A stretch of DNA of 64,000 bases from Trogon surrucura (taxonomy: Eukaryota > Chordata > Aves > Trogoniformes > Trogonidae), in assembly GCA_020746105.1 (NCBI GenBank), contig CM036617.1, forward strand, positions 178,650,412 to 178,714,411, written 5' to 3'. A program made the position numbers and the translations under genes. Below the pieces are notes generated by a model. It made no database searches. It saw only the letters and a program-made list of their open reading frames with translations, and was not told the DNA's origin. This document shows, one piece after another, positions 14,901-25,887 of the stretch; the stretch's first letter is position 1, and each line of letters opens with the position of its first letter.

Positions 14901-15464
14901 CTCTCAAAGTCCAAACTATACTGACAATTTGTATCAACTGGTATCACAGTATGTATCACGGAGATACCTGCCGTAATTGCTAACTTACTTCATACACGCT
15001 AAACTGTTGGGAAGATAATAATTACTTCTCTGCTGCTAAGAGCTTGGTATTCCTCCCAACAACAAGCAAAGAGGTGACAATCACAATTAAATAACAGTTC
15101 TCCAAGCCTTACACCTCCTCTCTATTTCTGAACTCTTGCAAGCTGGAAAAGGAATGACATGTAACATTTTTTTTAAGCAAATGTCTGCACTGAGAGTTAC
15201 TGCTTTGAAAACGCAGCACACAGCTCATTATCTCTAAGTAACATCAGTCTCAGACGTGATATGCAAGAACCTACTTTCCCAAGGTCAGACTCTTTGTAAC
15301 GTTTTCCACCAAACTGCAGCTCAGGCTGATAGCTGCATATGCTCCTCTCTGAAAGAAAGGAATTAATTGAAATATTGTGTGCTGCTGCTCTTGTTGCAGT
15401 AATCCTCAAACTATCAGACCGAAAAGGGGAAGCACAAGCCTAGTCAAAATACAGGCTAGATGAT
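8901..15464. other. Unique sequence, no gene recognised
   Basis: AT-rich. The first several hundred bases (8901 to about 9700) may be further 5' remains of the ancient LINE at 7490-8900, but I could not find a conserved motif to prove it. The longest open frame, 10565-10882 plus strand (105 codons, hydrophobic start), resembles nothing I recognise and has no convincing promoter or splice context. No RNA gene is seen. Confidence 0.55.
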
Positions 15465-16233
15465 TGTCCCGGTTTGAGCTAAAAACCCCAATTCTGTTCA
15501 GTGATCTTTACTTTCCAGTTTAGTCCCTTCTAAAGAGCTGCACGTTCTGAAGTCAGCTGCATGTTTTTGCAGACAGTGTGTGCTACTGGTAGTGATAACA
15601 CCTGATGGTTACAGTTACTGCCTGGAACTGGGATGCAGAAAGGCTCTTGCTGATACTTATTCCTACAGTGACCAAGGCCACTGCTGGCCCTTGTGTGCCA
15701 CCCTGGGGGCACCGGGTAGTAAGAGGGGGGCACAAGGAAGTAAAAGGTTGCACCTCCGGGGGGGTAACAGACAGGACAGGTGACCAACGAGAGTATTCCA
15801 TTCCATGTATGTCATATTTAGTACAAATTGAGTGATCACAAGACTTTCTAGCCCTTTCCTGCAATGGCTGGTGTCCAGGGAGGACTCTGTCCAATCTCCC
15901 GCTTTTGATCTGGATCCTGAGTTCCCGAATCCAGCTCCCTGTATCCAGCTTCCGCCGCCGCTGAGCCTGGGGCTTCCCCAGTGCCTCCTGCTCTGCAGCA
16001 CCAGTGGGGATTGTTAGCAGGGAGGGTTCGATATCAAGCTTATATATAGTTGCACATAGTTCTTAATTTTTTATGATTTCACTATTATTTCTATTATTGT
16101 TTCATTAAAGCTGTTCTAATTTTTCTTTCCTAACGCGTAAGTCCTTCTGCCTCGTTCTCTTTTCCTTCCCGTTTTAGAGGGTTAGAGAGCGTCTGTCCGC
16201 GTTTAGTGCCCGGCCCAGCCCTAACCTGTGACA
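15465..16233 (+). mobile_element. Solo LTR, endogenous retrovirus (ERVL-like), 769 bp
   Basis: The element starts TGTCCCGG and ends CTGTGACA, so the outer four bases TGTC/GACA are inverted. It is flanked by a perfect 5-bp direct repeat ATGAT at 15460-15464 and 16234-16238. A TATA-like run lies at 16041-16049 and a polyadenylation-type ATTAAA at 16104-16109, followed by a T/C-rich stretch; this gives plus orientation (U3, R, U5 in order). No internal retroviral region or second LTR is present, so it is a solo LTR left by recombination between the two LTRs of an integrated provirus. Class III (ERVL-type) retroviruses commonly give 5-bp target duplications, which is the basis for the class; the named family was not determined. 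The intact target duplication suggests moderate rather than great age. Open frames inside it on both strands are judged chance. Confidence 0.88.
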
Positions 16234-16238
16234 ATGAT

Positions 16239-16639
16239 AAAAATGCATGAAAAAAAATATTAAAACTACACACATGTGGGTTGCCAGCATTATGTGACTC
16301 AGGCACCCACCACTGAAGCCAACCACTGAGGCACTTAGCATCACAGATCATGCAAGGAGGAGTTATGCCTGCATCACTGCTCCTCAGGGCAACACAGGCT
16401 CTCTTCGTGTGGCCAGGAGCTCAAAGAAGAAGGCACAATGACTCAAGGTGTCAGTGGGCAGAAAGACTCTCAGTCAATTTCAGAAAATAAGCACATGCAG
16501 AAATGCTTTGGTGATGTGCAGCTGCTGTATTTGGCCCACACGGTGGAGCAGGACTTCAACTTGCCTCCAAGCAGTGCAAGAGCCACACTGCTCTGTAACA
16601 GGCTGGCACAACTAGAAACAAGCATCACACATGTCCCTT
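16239..16639. other. Unique spacer between solo LTR and CR1
   Basis: About 400 bases with slightly higher GC than the surroundings. An open frame starting at 16438 runs into the CR1 at 16640, but its upstream 65 or so codons match nothing I recognise. No promoter or RNA gene is seen. Confidence 0.5.
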
Positions 16640-17220
16640 TCAGCCCAGAAAATCAGCCAAATCCTGGGCTGCATCAAAAGAAGAATGGCCAGCTGGTCAA
16701 GAGAGGTGATCCTCCTCCTCTTCTCTGCTCTGGTGAGACCCCACCTGCAGTGCTGTGTTCAGTTCTGGGGCCTCAGTATAAGAAAGAATGGGACCTGCTC
16801 AAGCAGGTCCAGGGGAAGGCCTTGAAGATGATTAGGGGTTGGAGCACCTCCTCTGTCAGGACAGGCTGAGAGAGTTGGGGTTGTTCAGCCTGCAGAAGAG
16901 AAGGCTCCAGGGAGACATTATAGCAGCCTTCCAGTACCTGAAGGGGCCCTACAGGAAAGATGGGGAGGGACTCTTTATCAGAGAGTTTCAAACTGAAAGA
17001 GGGTGCATTTAGATTAGGTATTAGGAAGAAATTCTTTACCATGAGGGTGGTGAGACACTGAAACAGGTTGCCCAGAGAAGTTGCAGAGGCCCCTTCTCTG
17101 GAAATGTTCACGGCCAGGTTGCATGGGCCTTTGAGCAACCTGGGCTAGTGGGAGGTTTCCCTTCCCACAGCAGGATCATCTTTAAGGCCCCTTCCAATAC
17201 AAATCATTCTGCGATTCTGT
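16640..17220 (+). mobile_element. CR1 LINE, 5'-truncated 3' end
   Basis: Begins near AATCCTGGGCTGCATC, which corresponds to the ILGCI block late in ORF2. It continues through the equivalents of [17 protein letters not shown] (16700-16750), [15 protein letters not shown] (near 16880-16920) and WNRLPREV (near 17060-17090), to a 3' UTR and the tail ATTCTGCGATTCTGT at its end. Frame changes and stops break the reading frame, including a short deletion replacing the DRTRGNG region near 16980, so the copy is dead. Comparison with the copy at 58172-58780 shows the same subfamily type (AFQYLKG and GLFxxR wording, ATTCTRTG tail). The solo LTR lies about 400 bases upstream but is not fused to it. Confidence 0.9.
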
Positions 17221-18245
17221 CCAATTCCTACTACTACGGCATTTCAATCACTACAATATGAAGGTTGTAGCACTGTTACCCTCTTCTCGTAGCGTAGTAC
17301 ATGGCAGTCTGAACTGAAAATTTAGGAGTAGTTTAAGGTACTGGTTACTCCTCATATTATGGACAATGAACGATTACAATGTGCAAATTATGAGCATTCA
17401 CAAAATGGAACGTGAGAAAGAAAAATTAGCAGGTGCATTAAATTCTACACTGTAAGCAGTCCAATTAAATGAATCAGAATTTGCTGATAATGTAACACAT
17501 GTAAACTATTACTGTGAAATATATGTAGGGAAAAAAGCTACACTTAGCACTTTGAAGACAAGAAATGCTGAATTATTTCAAAATATTTCCAAAATATCAA
17601 CAAGAACGATCGAAATATCACAGACTAATTACCCGCAAAAATGTCATTTGCAAAATCAGCTTTTTTATTGTAGATGAAACACCTTCAATAAAACCAAACA
17701 GAAAGCCCCTGCATCTGTTCTGAAAATTAATGCGGTTTTAAAATGCCCCAAATTCTCCTTTAGCTTTAATGTTTTTCATACCTACTTCAATGCATTTGAA
17801 ACACTGAAAAGGTCTGTATATCTGTAAGTTCTGCACTTGGCACTACTTCTGATTAGTTTTATATACAGTAATCAAGACTAATTGTAATTGTTCCTTAAAC
17901 AAAATATACTACTTTTGCAGTCTGTGGTGCCTCACAGGTTTTAAGTGGCCTAGAAGAATACAGAGAGATACAGTTTTCTTGGCCTTGAAGTCTTCATTCT
18001 TCTAACCATTGGGACAAAATGACAGAGCTGGAAACAGTTTATTGAGCAGAAATTAAGTCTGACTAAAAATGCCCTTTTTGGACATGGCCACACTACCCAC
18101 AGTTTCAAGCTAGATTTGGCAAAGAATGCTGCATGGATGAAAACCCTGATACAGCTTTTTGGAGTTTTTAGAAGCAATATTCTAAATAAATTTTTTGACC
18201 TTTTGTTTTGAAAGGGGATTTTCATTTCAGGATTGACATATACTT

Positions 18246-18261
18246 AAAAAAAAAAAAAAAA
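18246..18261. repeat. Poly-A tract (16 A)
   Basis: Uninterrupted run of 16 A without a recognisable retroposed body beside it. Confidence 0.9.
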
Positions 18262-19405
18262 GCTGTAGAAAATATTATCAAATTGAGATCAGTTTTGTTT
18301 GACTAAAATTATGTTCTTTTTCATCATTACAGCCTCCACACCCACTCATAATTTGCACTGTTCTATACAGAAATACTCTTGTAATAGCTAAGACAAGAGA
18401 TATGGTCACACATTGGTTTTGTACCTATATACTTTCATGTATCTTCCTCGAAAAGTACCAAATTTCACACTGCAGTACAGTTCTCCCTTCTAATCCAATC
18501 CTTACTGAAGTCTTTGATTTATCGTTATGTCAACAACATGGGTGTATCTTGTGTTATTTAAAAAAGTGATGACTCCTTACGGTCAGAGATAAATCTCGTT
18601 CCTGCTTACATTAACCTTATTATGCTTATACAAATCAATGTTCTCCAACACAAGCATTCCAAAGAAAGAGCTAAATACAATCCTGTTTATACAGCCACAT
18701 GAAAAGCATGGTATTTTTATTAATACTCAAATTACGATGGAAACTAAAAAATTATGAAATTCCGGTGTAAAGATGAAATATAGCACCTGTTCTCAAGCTA
18801 AGCATGGTGGATCTGTTTTAGAGAAGGACAGATTTGCTTAAATGTCAACTGCCACATGGTTCATTTTACTCAAATTGCTATTTACATCTCAAAATTAAAG
18901 CCAAATTTGAATCTTATTATTTACTTGGAGCCCCCATTCATGTGGAAGGTTCATGCCTGACAGGCAGAAGTGTCTTCTAACAGTTTCCAAACATTTTCAA
19001 AGAAGGGGTTTTTTTTGACTTAAATTAATCATAGTAAGACATGCTAAATGCTGAATTAATAAAACACACTGTGGTTGCAAAGCCAAACACTAAAAATTTT
19101 AGGAAATTTCAGAATTATGTCTTTTTGTCCCACCTTAATTCACCTTCCTTATGTGTTCTCTTAGGAGGTAATGCATTGCCATGCATTAGAGCAAGATCTT
19201 CCAAACCATACTTATCACCACTATGCAGTCCCACCAACAAGCCCAAAACCAGAGGCATTATCACAAGGACAAAACCAGCACTTTTACACAAGCCAAACTT
19301 CAGTGAGAGTCACGTGGAACAGGACAACTGCAATACTGTGCAATCTCTACCCACAAACAAACTTCTGCAGGGAAGGAGGGAACCACACTTCACAACACAT
19401 ACGCA

Positions 19406-19440
19406 TGTTCTCTGTGTTCTCTGTGTTGTCTGTGTTCTCT
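19406..19440. repeat. 9-bp tandem repeat, about 3.9 units
   Basis: Unit TGTTCTCTG repeated almost four times, with one unit reading TGTTGTCTG. In one frame it encodes a repeating V/L-F-S pattern, which is a consequence of the repeat and not evidence of a protein. Confidence 0.9.
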
Positions 19441-22400
19441 TGGGAAGTTCAGGAGAACTGCTGGACAGAGGGTCTTTCCTCTCTGTATCTGTGCGGGCTG
19501 TTGCATAGCAGAGGTGTGTATGTGTCGGGGTTATTTATGTACCCATTTCTGCATACCATTTTGTGATGCATTCTGGGATGCTATGAAGTTAAAGTAGCTA
19601 CGAAAGCTCAAAATAGGATTGTTATGAACTATGGATATTTATGCAACTGGAAAAAAAGCTATATATATTCGTATATATTGTTCCTATGTAGTACACTAGA
19701 GAGAGCTTCAATGTGTTCTGTAGCAATCTTCCACTACGGCTCACTGCTGACCACACTTAATTCTGAGTGCCCAGAAGCTCCCCTGCCAAGCTTCTTCCTC
19801 AACTGACAGGTTAGGGATTACTGTCACACTTCAAAGAGATACATGCCTGGTTTAGTTTCTTAATTTATGTTGCAACTATTCTGAGTAAAAAATGTGCAAA
19901 AGATAAGCAAGTAGTTACACCGACACTCCTACATTTAAATTTATAATTACCCACTCTTTGTTCCTGCAGCATTATGGTCTATGTATGCAGTTACAGTAAT
20001 AACAATGTTAAAATAACAATCACACTTGAAACAGTTCACTGAAAACATCAAAATACTAAATGATATTAAGCCTACAGATTCTTTCTTTGTGGCATACACC
20101 TTTCTTAAATAAAAATGACTTTTAGAAGTTCCCTGTATTAGGAGATTATAAATTCAAAATAAAAGGGAAGATTGCATGTACAAGAAATAGATGATAAATG
20201 CAACTATACTGTTTAATGAGGCTTTTGAATGTGAAGATATTTATTCTTTCCTTTTTTTTTAATTAGTGGAACTGAATTTATATACGTATTACCATCTTTC
20301 AAGGAACAATTGAATTCTTCATTCATAATTTAAATATTCAAGGGAATCATAATTAAGAAAAAGCACTCCACTTTCTTACTGCTGAATTAAGAGCTACTTC
20401 AAAGTCCTTGGGACATAAAGTTTATGAAACATCAACCTCCCTTAATAATTACTACTTCCATGAGCTATTTTGATTCCTCCAATTGCTAATAACATTATTT
20501 GTCTTCCTAGAAATTCAAAAGTAGCGCATGTGACAAGAAAGACTTTATGTGGAAGCCAGAGGTACATTTCTAGCACTTTTGTGGTTTGTCCATGGAGCAC
20601 AGCACTTGGTGTGAACTGGCAACCACACTGGTTCTTCAAACACAATAAATCTAAGATGCACCATGCAATTCTTCCTACGGCATCTACACAACAGATTTTG
20701 GAATCAACAATATTCAAGAAACACAATTTCATGAAAAAAGTGCTTAGTACTTACCACTAATGTTTACTAATGTGATCTCTTTCAATGATTCATAAGAAAT
20801 TACTAAGGTAGCTATTAAGACCTACTGAATCATTCATGGAACATGCTAAGCACAATTCCCTGGTAATGCCAGATGATTTGAACAGATTAAATTTTTAATT
20901 CAGAGTGCATGTGAGCTGTAAAAGAAATTACTCAATGTCAGCGAAGCTTAACTTTCTATAGAGAACACCAGAAAACACCAGAAGCTCATCCTTTATTCAT
21001 TTTTACAATCTGGGGGAGGAGAGGTGGGAGGGAGGAAAACAAACCAAGAGGGCGAGAGAAAACTGAGACATAGTAAGCTGGCGAACGCGTTTTCATAATT
21101 AAATATTGCTTACAGAATGAAATCCAGAATGAACTTCATCTGTACTGTATGGAAAAATGCACTGTATTTCATTTAAAGATGAAGACATCTTCAGGTAGAA
21201 ACTGAGTTTTAACCTTAGTATATAATGAAGTGTTATATACTATAGTTGTATTTAAAATACACGGAAATTATTATTACTTAATGGAGATGTCCCTGAAAGA
21301 CAGAAAAAAAAAATCAGCATAATTTCTGAGTTGTTCATATCTGACTGGTTAAGACATCTTAAATGAAAATAAGAAGGAAGTTATATGCTACTAAATTTCT
21401 TAGCTTTAGTTTCGTATTCCTTTTTTAAATCTGAGGTTACCTTTGAGATGTTGAATTTGTTTGTGTCCTCAGAATGTTGTATTTCAAAGACACAGATGCT
21501 GTTGAATTCATCTAGGAAATACCTCCAATATGTAGAATTCCTACCCTAAAATAACAGCATTTTATTTCATAATTCCAAGGTAATATTCTAAGCAGTAAAT
21601 GTAAAGACCTATACATTGACAGATTAATTACTCCACAGTCTAAGAATTCATTTGCAAGATCATATTAAATTGTGACTGTCATCAAAGTCTTCCTATGGGG
21701 CATTTTACCTCATTAGCAATATGTCTGACACTTGACTCAGAATTTTATGGTCAACAAGTCAAACTACAGCATTTGCATCTATAAATTAAGTAATAATTCC
21801 TCCCAATTCAATCAATACTACTGGTTAGTGACTGGCATACTATAAAGGACATCTCTCCAGTACTGTCACACATTTTAGAGTGAAAATGCGTATCGCTTTG
21901 TATTTTACAGCACTTGAAAGGACAGGAATGAAATATGAAGAACAATAATAGGCCAGAGAAGAAGGTAAAAGCCATTTTTGTTTGCTTGTAACGTTTTCTT
22001 AACCTGTCTTGAAGATACATCCTCATACATACCATTAAAAAAAAAAAGAGAAAAAAAATAAGTGAACACAATGGGTTACAATCTATATTTAGCCTGAAAT
22101 TTTCAACCTGTATTTTAGTTTCTGATGCTCTGCAGAAGGGGTAGGTAGTTAATCAATAAGATCATGCAGTGAGAGTCTAGGCACACAAAGCAAGAATTGC
22201 AAAAGCTATGACAAGTGTGGGACAGAGATTTGCTAGCTAAATTAGAGGCTGGAAGAAAAGCCCCTTGATTAATGTTGAGTCTCGATCAGACTCAGACAAT
22301 GTTGATTGTATGAAGGAAGCAGCTTGGGAGACAACATTAGTTTTAACTGCTTTTTGGTGCTATGGTTCCCTCTAAGTCCTTCCTCTGTTGAAAAGCTCTA

Positions 22401-25170
22401 TACAGCATCTGTAGGGTAGAATGCCATTCCTGCTCTTGGCTCTACTTGTCTTGAGCCTTGCCACCTGTTTCTTTTGATCACGGATCTTTCAAAGCAACCC
22501 ACAACTCTCATTTTTAGACTGAATTTTTGCCTTCTGTCTAGACTCTCCTCCAAATCTCTATCTGACTCTAACTTGGAATGTGAATTTGTAGATCACTGTG
22601 CAAAAAACAGATGTTGTCACCACATTACCTAGGTTAATATTTTTCACCGTGAATCGGTATTTTAGTTTTATTCACATTCACACTAGTAACTGGAAAAGCA
22701 CAAGCTATGTATGTATAACCTAATTTCTTCATGTGCACATACGTTTCTACTTTGATTCAGGATATGACTATGTATTTTCATGAGTAAAAATTTTTAAAAA
22801 AAATAGAACTTAGGCATTTATCTGGTCTTAGACAAGAAAATCAACAGGGGTTCTAAGTGATGTTTATAAGACCAATGTCTGTTCATTAAAAATGTATCAG
22901 CTAACTTTCCTCTTCTGTTATTTATTTACAGTTTTCAAGACTTTGTGTAGTTCTGCACTTATCCAAGCACTGTTCTGCAGATTAGACTGAAAACTGCAGA
23001 TAACGAAACTTCACTTCAGGTGACATAAGGTGTACAGCAAAAATGCATTCTGTCTCACTGAACTATCAAGAGACTTATATTCATCAGTCTCACCAGGTTT
23101 AACAAGAAAAAAGATATTGCCAGAGGAAAAATAAATATACCTGGCCTACAAAGATCTTTCTCGCCTCTGCTTTGTCATCAGTTGAGTACACTTACTTATG
23201 CTCTTAACTTTGTACCTGCCCAGGACCTTTGAAGTATGTGAAAAGGACATACAAAGCAACTACACTTCTAGTCCCTGTGAGGTCTGAAGAGGTAACTGTG
23301 TGTTGTTTTTTTTCTCTTCCCTCATTTCATTCATATTGGTTGCCACTGACTATAGATAAGGCATCAAAAATACGTTGTGCAATACAAACACTAAATTACT
23401 TGTTAGGGAATGGAAAGTGGGCAGCCTGGCTGAGCACTCACTGCAGAACACAAAAATGCAGACACTGGCAAAACAAAGCAAAGCACACCTCTGCCCAGAG
23501 GTTTCCATTTGAATGCTACCTCATCATAATGCTGCAAATTACTTTATTTCTATATAAATGTCTCAGCCTCCTTAAATTCTCTCAAAGAGCAGAGAAGTAA
23601 AGATAGGTAGACATATACAGCTGACAACCTGGAAATTAAGGGCACAGTTATGGATTAATCAATGCACTCATCATAAAAGGAAAGATATTACAGCAATGCT
23701 GCCTCAGTGAGATTTTTTTTTTATGTTAGAATAATGAACTTGGAGTGGAGAGCATTTTATTCCAATTTTCCATGTTTTGGAGGGACAGTTTCTCCACAGT
23801 CACATCTATAATCTAAAGCCACAGCTGAAGAGAACTATCCGCTACCTAATTTCTACACTTCAACTGAAGATATATAACCCCCCCAAAATGGCTTACTACC
23901 CCAATTTTTCAGGTAGTGTACATTGTTTTCTGCTGCTACAACATTCACCACTGCTGGTTTTTAGTCTGAGACCAGGCCTAACCAACAATGTTGGTAAAAA
24001 TATCACGCTGAGGCACTAACCAATAGCGAGAGGCTGCCCAAACTTTTGCAGTGGAAGAAAGTGAACCCCTGACCATCAGCCCATGCCTGAGATGGAGATG
24101 GACTCATCGTGATGGCAAACCATGACAGAAGCTAGGAAAGGATAGAAGAAGAACAAGAAGAAAAAAGGGAAAAGACAAGACTATCAAATTAAGTTTTCTA
24201 ATATAAATTAATGAATGAAGGAGGGAGCTAAAAATAAGCCAGTTCCCAGAAGTTCTGTCATACTTTAAACATTCAAATACAGTGCCTGCAATTATGTTCT
24301 GAGTTGCCGGAATTGTCTTGTTCTGTAAATATAAGGGGACAGAGTGAGCAAACAGGGAAAATAAAGGACACAAAAAGATAAATACAGAGTTACCAATATA
24401 GAGCAGAGTTGGAAAAAAGGAATCAACTGTGAAAGTAAAATACAGTGGGTACATGGTGAAGAAGAAAATTCTTCAGAGAAAGCAAGTATTTGAAATTAGC
24501 CATAAGTTGAGCAGATCTAAGCATTACTTCCACGTCTGCCAGGAACACCCAACCACTGAAGTTCTTTAATGACCAAGGCATACAAGAGTACCATGTCCCA
24601 CTCTGTTTTGCAGTGAAATACGAACAATTCCACATCAGCTAAGGTAAGACATAGGCTAAGAAGCACAAATACAAAGTATTAGGACATCTCACATTGTTTT
24701 GGTTTGGCCTGGCTGGATTTCGGCGGCGGGGGTGGGGAGCTGCAGGGTGGCTTCTGTAAGAAGCTGCTAGAAGCTCCCCAAGTTTGATAGAGCCAATGCC
24801 AGCCGGCTCCAAAGAGGGACCCGCCGCTGGCCAAGGCTGAGCCTATCAGTAAGGTGATAGCAGAGGAACGCCTCTGTGAAAAACATATTTAAGAACGGGA
24901 AAAAGAACTGCGCCATAACAGCTGGCACAGAGATGGAGGAGTGAGAATCTGTGCAGACACCAAGGTCAGTGAAGAAGGAGGGGGGGGGAGGATGAGCTCC
25001 ATGCGCCAGAGCAGAGAGTCCCCCGGCTCTGTGGTGAAGACCGTGGTGAAGTGGGTTGTACCCCTGCAGCCCATGGGTGAGGTGCAGATGTCCACCGTGA
25101 GGATCACCGCGTAGATGTCCACCGAGGACTCCACGCCGTGTGGGTGGATGCCTGAAGGGGGCTGTAGCCT

Positions 25171-25460
25171 GTGGGAAGCCCGCATCAGAGCAAGTCGCTG
25201 CTGGAACCTGTAGCCCGTGGAAGAGAGGAATGCCCACGCTGGAGCAGGTTGGCCGGTGGGACTTTTGTGACGCTGCGAGGGACTCACACTGGAGCAGTTT
25301 CCCCTGAAGGACTGCACCTCAGACTCACGAGGGGTGGGCTGCCCCTCGTGAGGTGTCTCACGTTGGGCAGTTTGTGATGAATTGCCCTTCGTGGGACGAC
25401 TCACGGCAGAGAAGAGAGCGTGAAGCTTGTCTCCTGTGAGAGGGACCCCACAGTGGCCCT
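25171..25460 (+). repeat. Degenerate tandem units inside the solo LTR U3
   Basis: Recurring pieces such as CTGGAGCAG, GAACTGCACC-like and CTCGTGGGA-like wording recur at roughly 50-60 bp spacing across this part of the LTR. Units have drifted and no exact copy number can be given by eye. The repetition also creates long open frames on the minus strand that are not genes. Confidence 0.55.
25324..25352. repeat. Perfect 11-bp inverted repeat (hairpin) in the LTR
   Basis: CTCACGAGGGG at 25324-25334 and its exact reverse complement at 25342-25352, separated by a 7-base loop. It lies inside the degenerate unit array of the solo LTR. No function is inferred beyond the potential to form a stem. Confidence 0.9.
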
Positions 25461-25887
25461 GGGGAAGAGTGAAGAGTCCTCCCCCGGAGTGAAGAAGCGG
25501 TGAAACCAACGTCAGATGAACTGACTGTAAACCCCATTCCCTGTCCCCCTGCGCCGCTTGGGAAGGAGGAGGTGGAGAAACCGGGATTGATGTTGAGCCC
25601 AGGAAGAATTGAGGGATGGGGGGAAGGTGTTCTGTTTGTTAAGATCTGTTTGCTCTTTCTCACTTCTCACTACTCCTCTCTGATTAGTTCTCTTAATAAA
25701 TGTACCTAATTTCCCCAAAACTGAGTCTGTTTTGCCCGGGACGGTAAATGAGGGTGATCTCCCTGTCCTTATCTCAAACCCTGAGCCCTTGGAAATATTT
25801 TCTCCCCCTGTCTAGCCGTGAAGGGGGAGTGAGAGAGCAGTTGTGTGGGTACCTGGCGGCTGGCCAGGGTTAAACCACAACACACAT

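Larger units (their letters stand above)
17221..24689. other. Unique sequence, no gene recognised
   Basis: AT-rich. Contains an A16 run at 18246-18261 and a 9-bp tandem repeat at 19406-19440. Two overlapping frames at 19041-19508 and 19171-19566 (155 and 131 codons) share the tandem repeat. They are not recognisable proteins and, being in two frames of one strand, are judged chance. A 123-codon frame at 23229-23600 is likewise unrecognised. Confidence 0.55.
24695..25882 (+). mobile_element. Solo LTR, endogenous retrovirus (avian ERVL-like), 1188 bp
   Basis: Starts TGTTTTGGTTT and ends AAACCACAACA; these termini are inverted repeats with one mismatch in 11. A perfect 5-bp target duplication CACAT flanks it (24690-24694 and 25883-25887). 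AATAAA at 25695-25700 supports plus orientation, with a GC-rich U3 before it and a U5 containing GTTTTGCCCGGGACGGTAA-like sequence after it. The terminal bases, the ending in GGTTAAACCACAACA and the GC-rich body agree with a well-known abundant bird ERVL LTR group; the precise family name was not checked. No internal genes and no second LTR are present: it is a solo LTR, well preserved at both ends. The middle (about 25170-25460) is made of degenerate repeated units containing CACGCTGGAGCAG-like wording. Confidence 0.9.

Noticed and set aside
15583-16001. Several overlapping open frames on both strands
   Set aside because: All fall within the solo LTR, which is non-coding; the overlap on both strands reflects GC-rich low-stop sequence.
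19041-19566. Two plus-strand frames of 155 and 131 codons
   Set aside because: They overlap in different frames, include a 9-bp tandem repeat and have no recognisable domain; judged chance.
24889-25509. 206-codon minus-strand open frame
   Set aside because: It lies inside the GC-rich solo LTR, antisense to its transcription direction, and is made by the repeated units; no protein similarity recognised.
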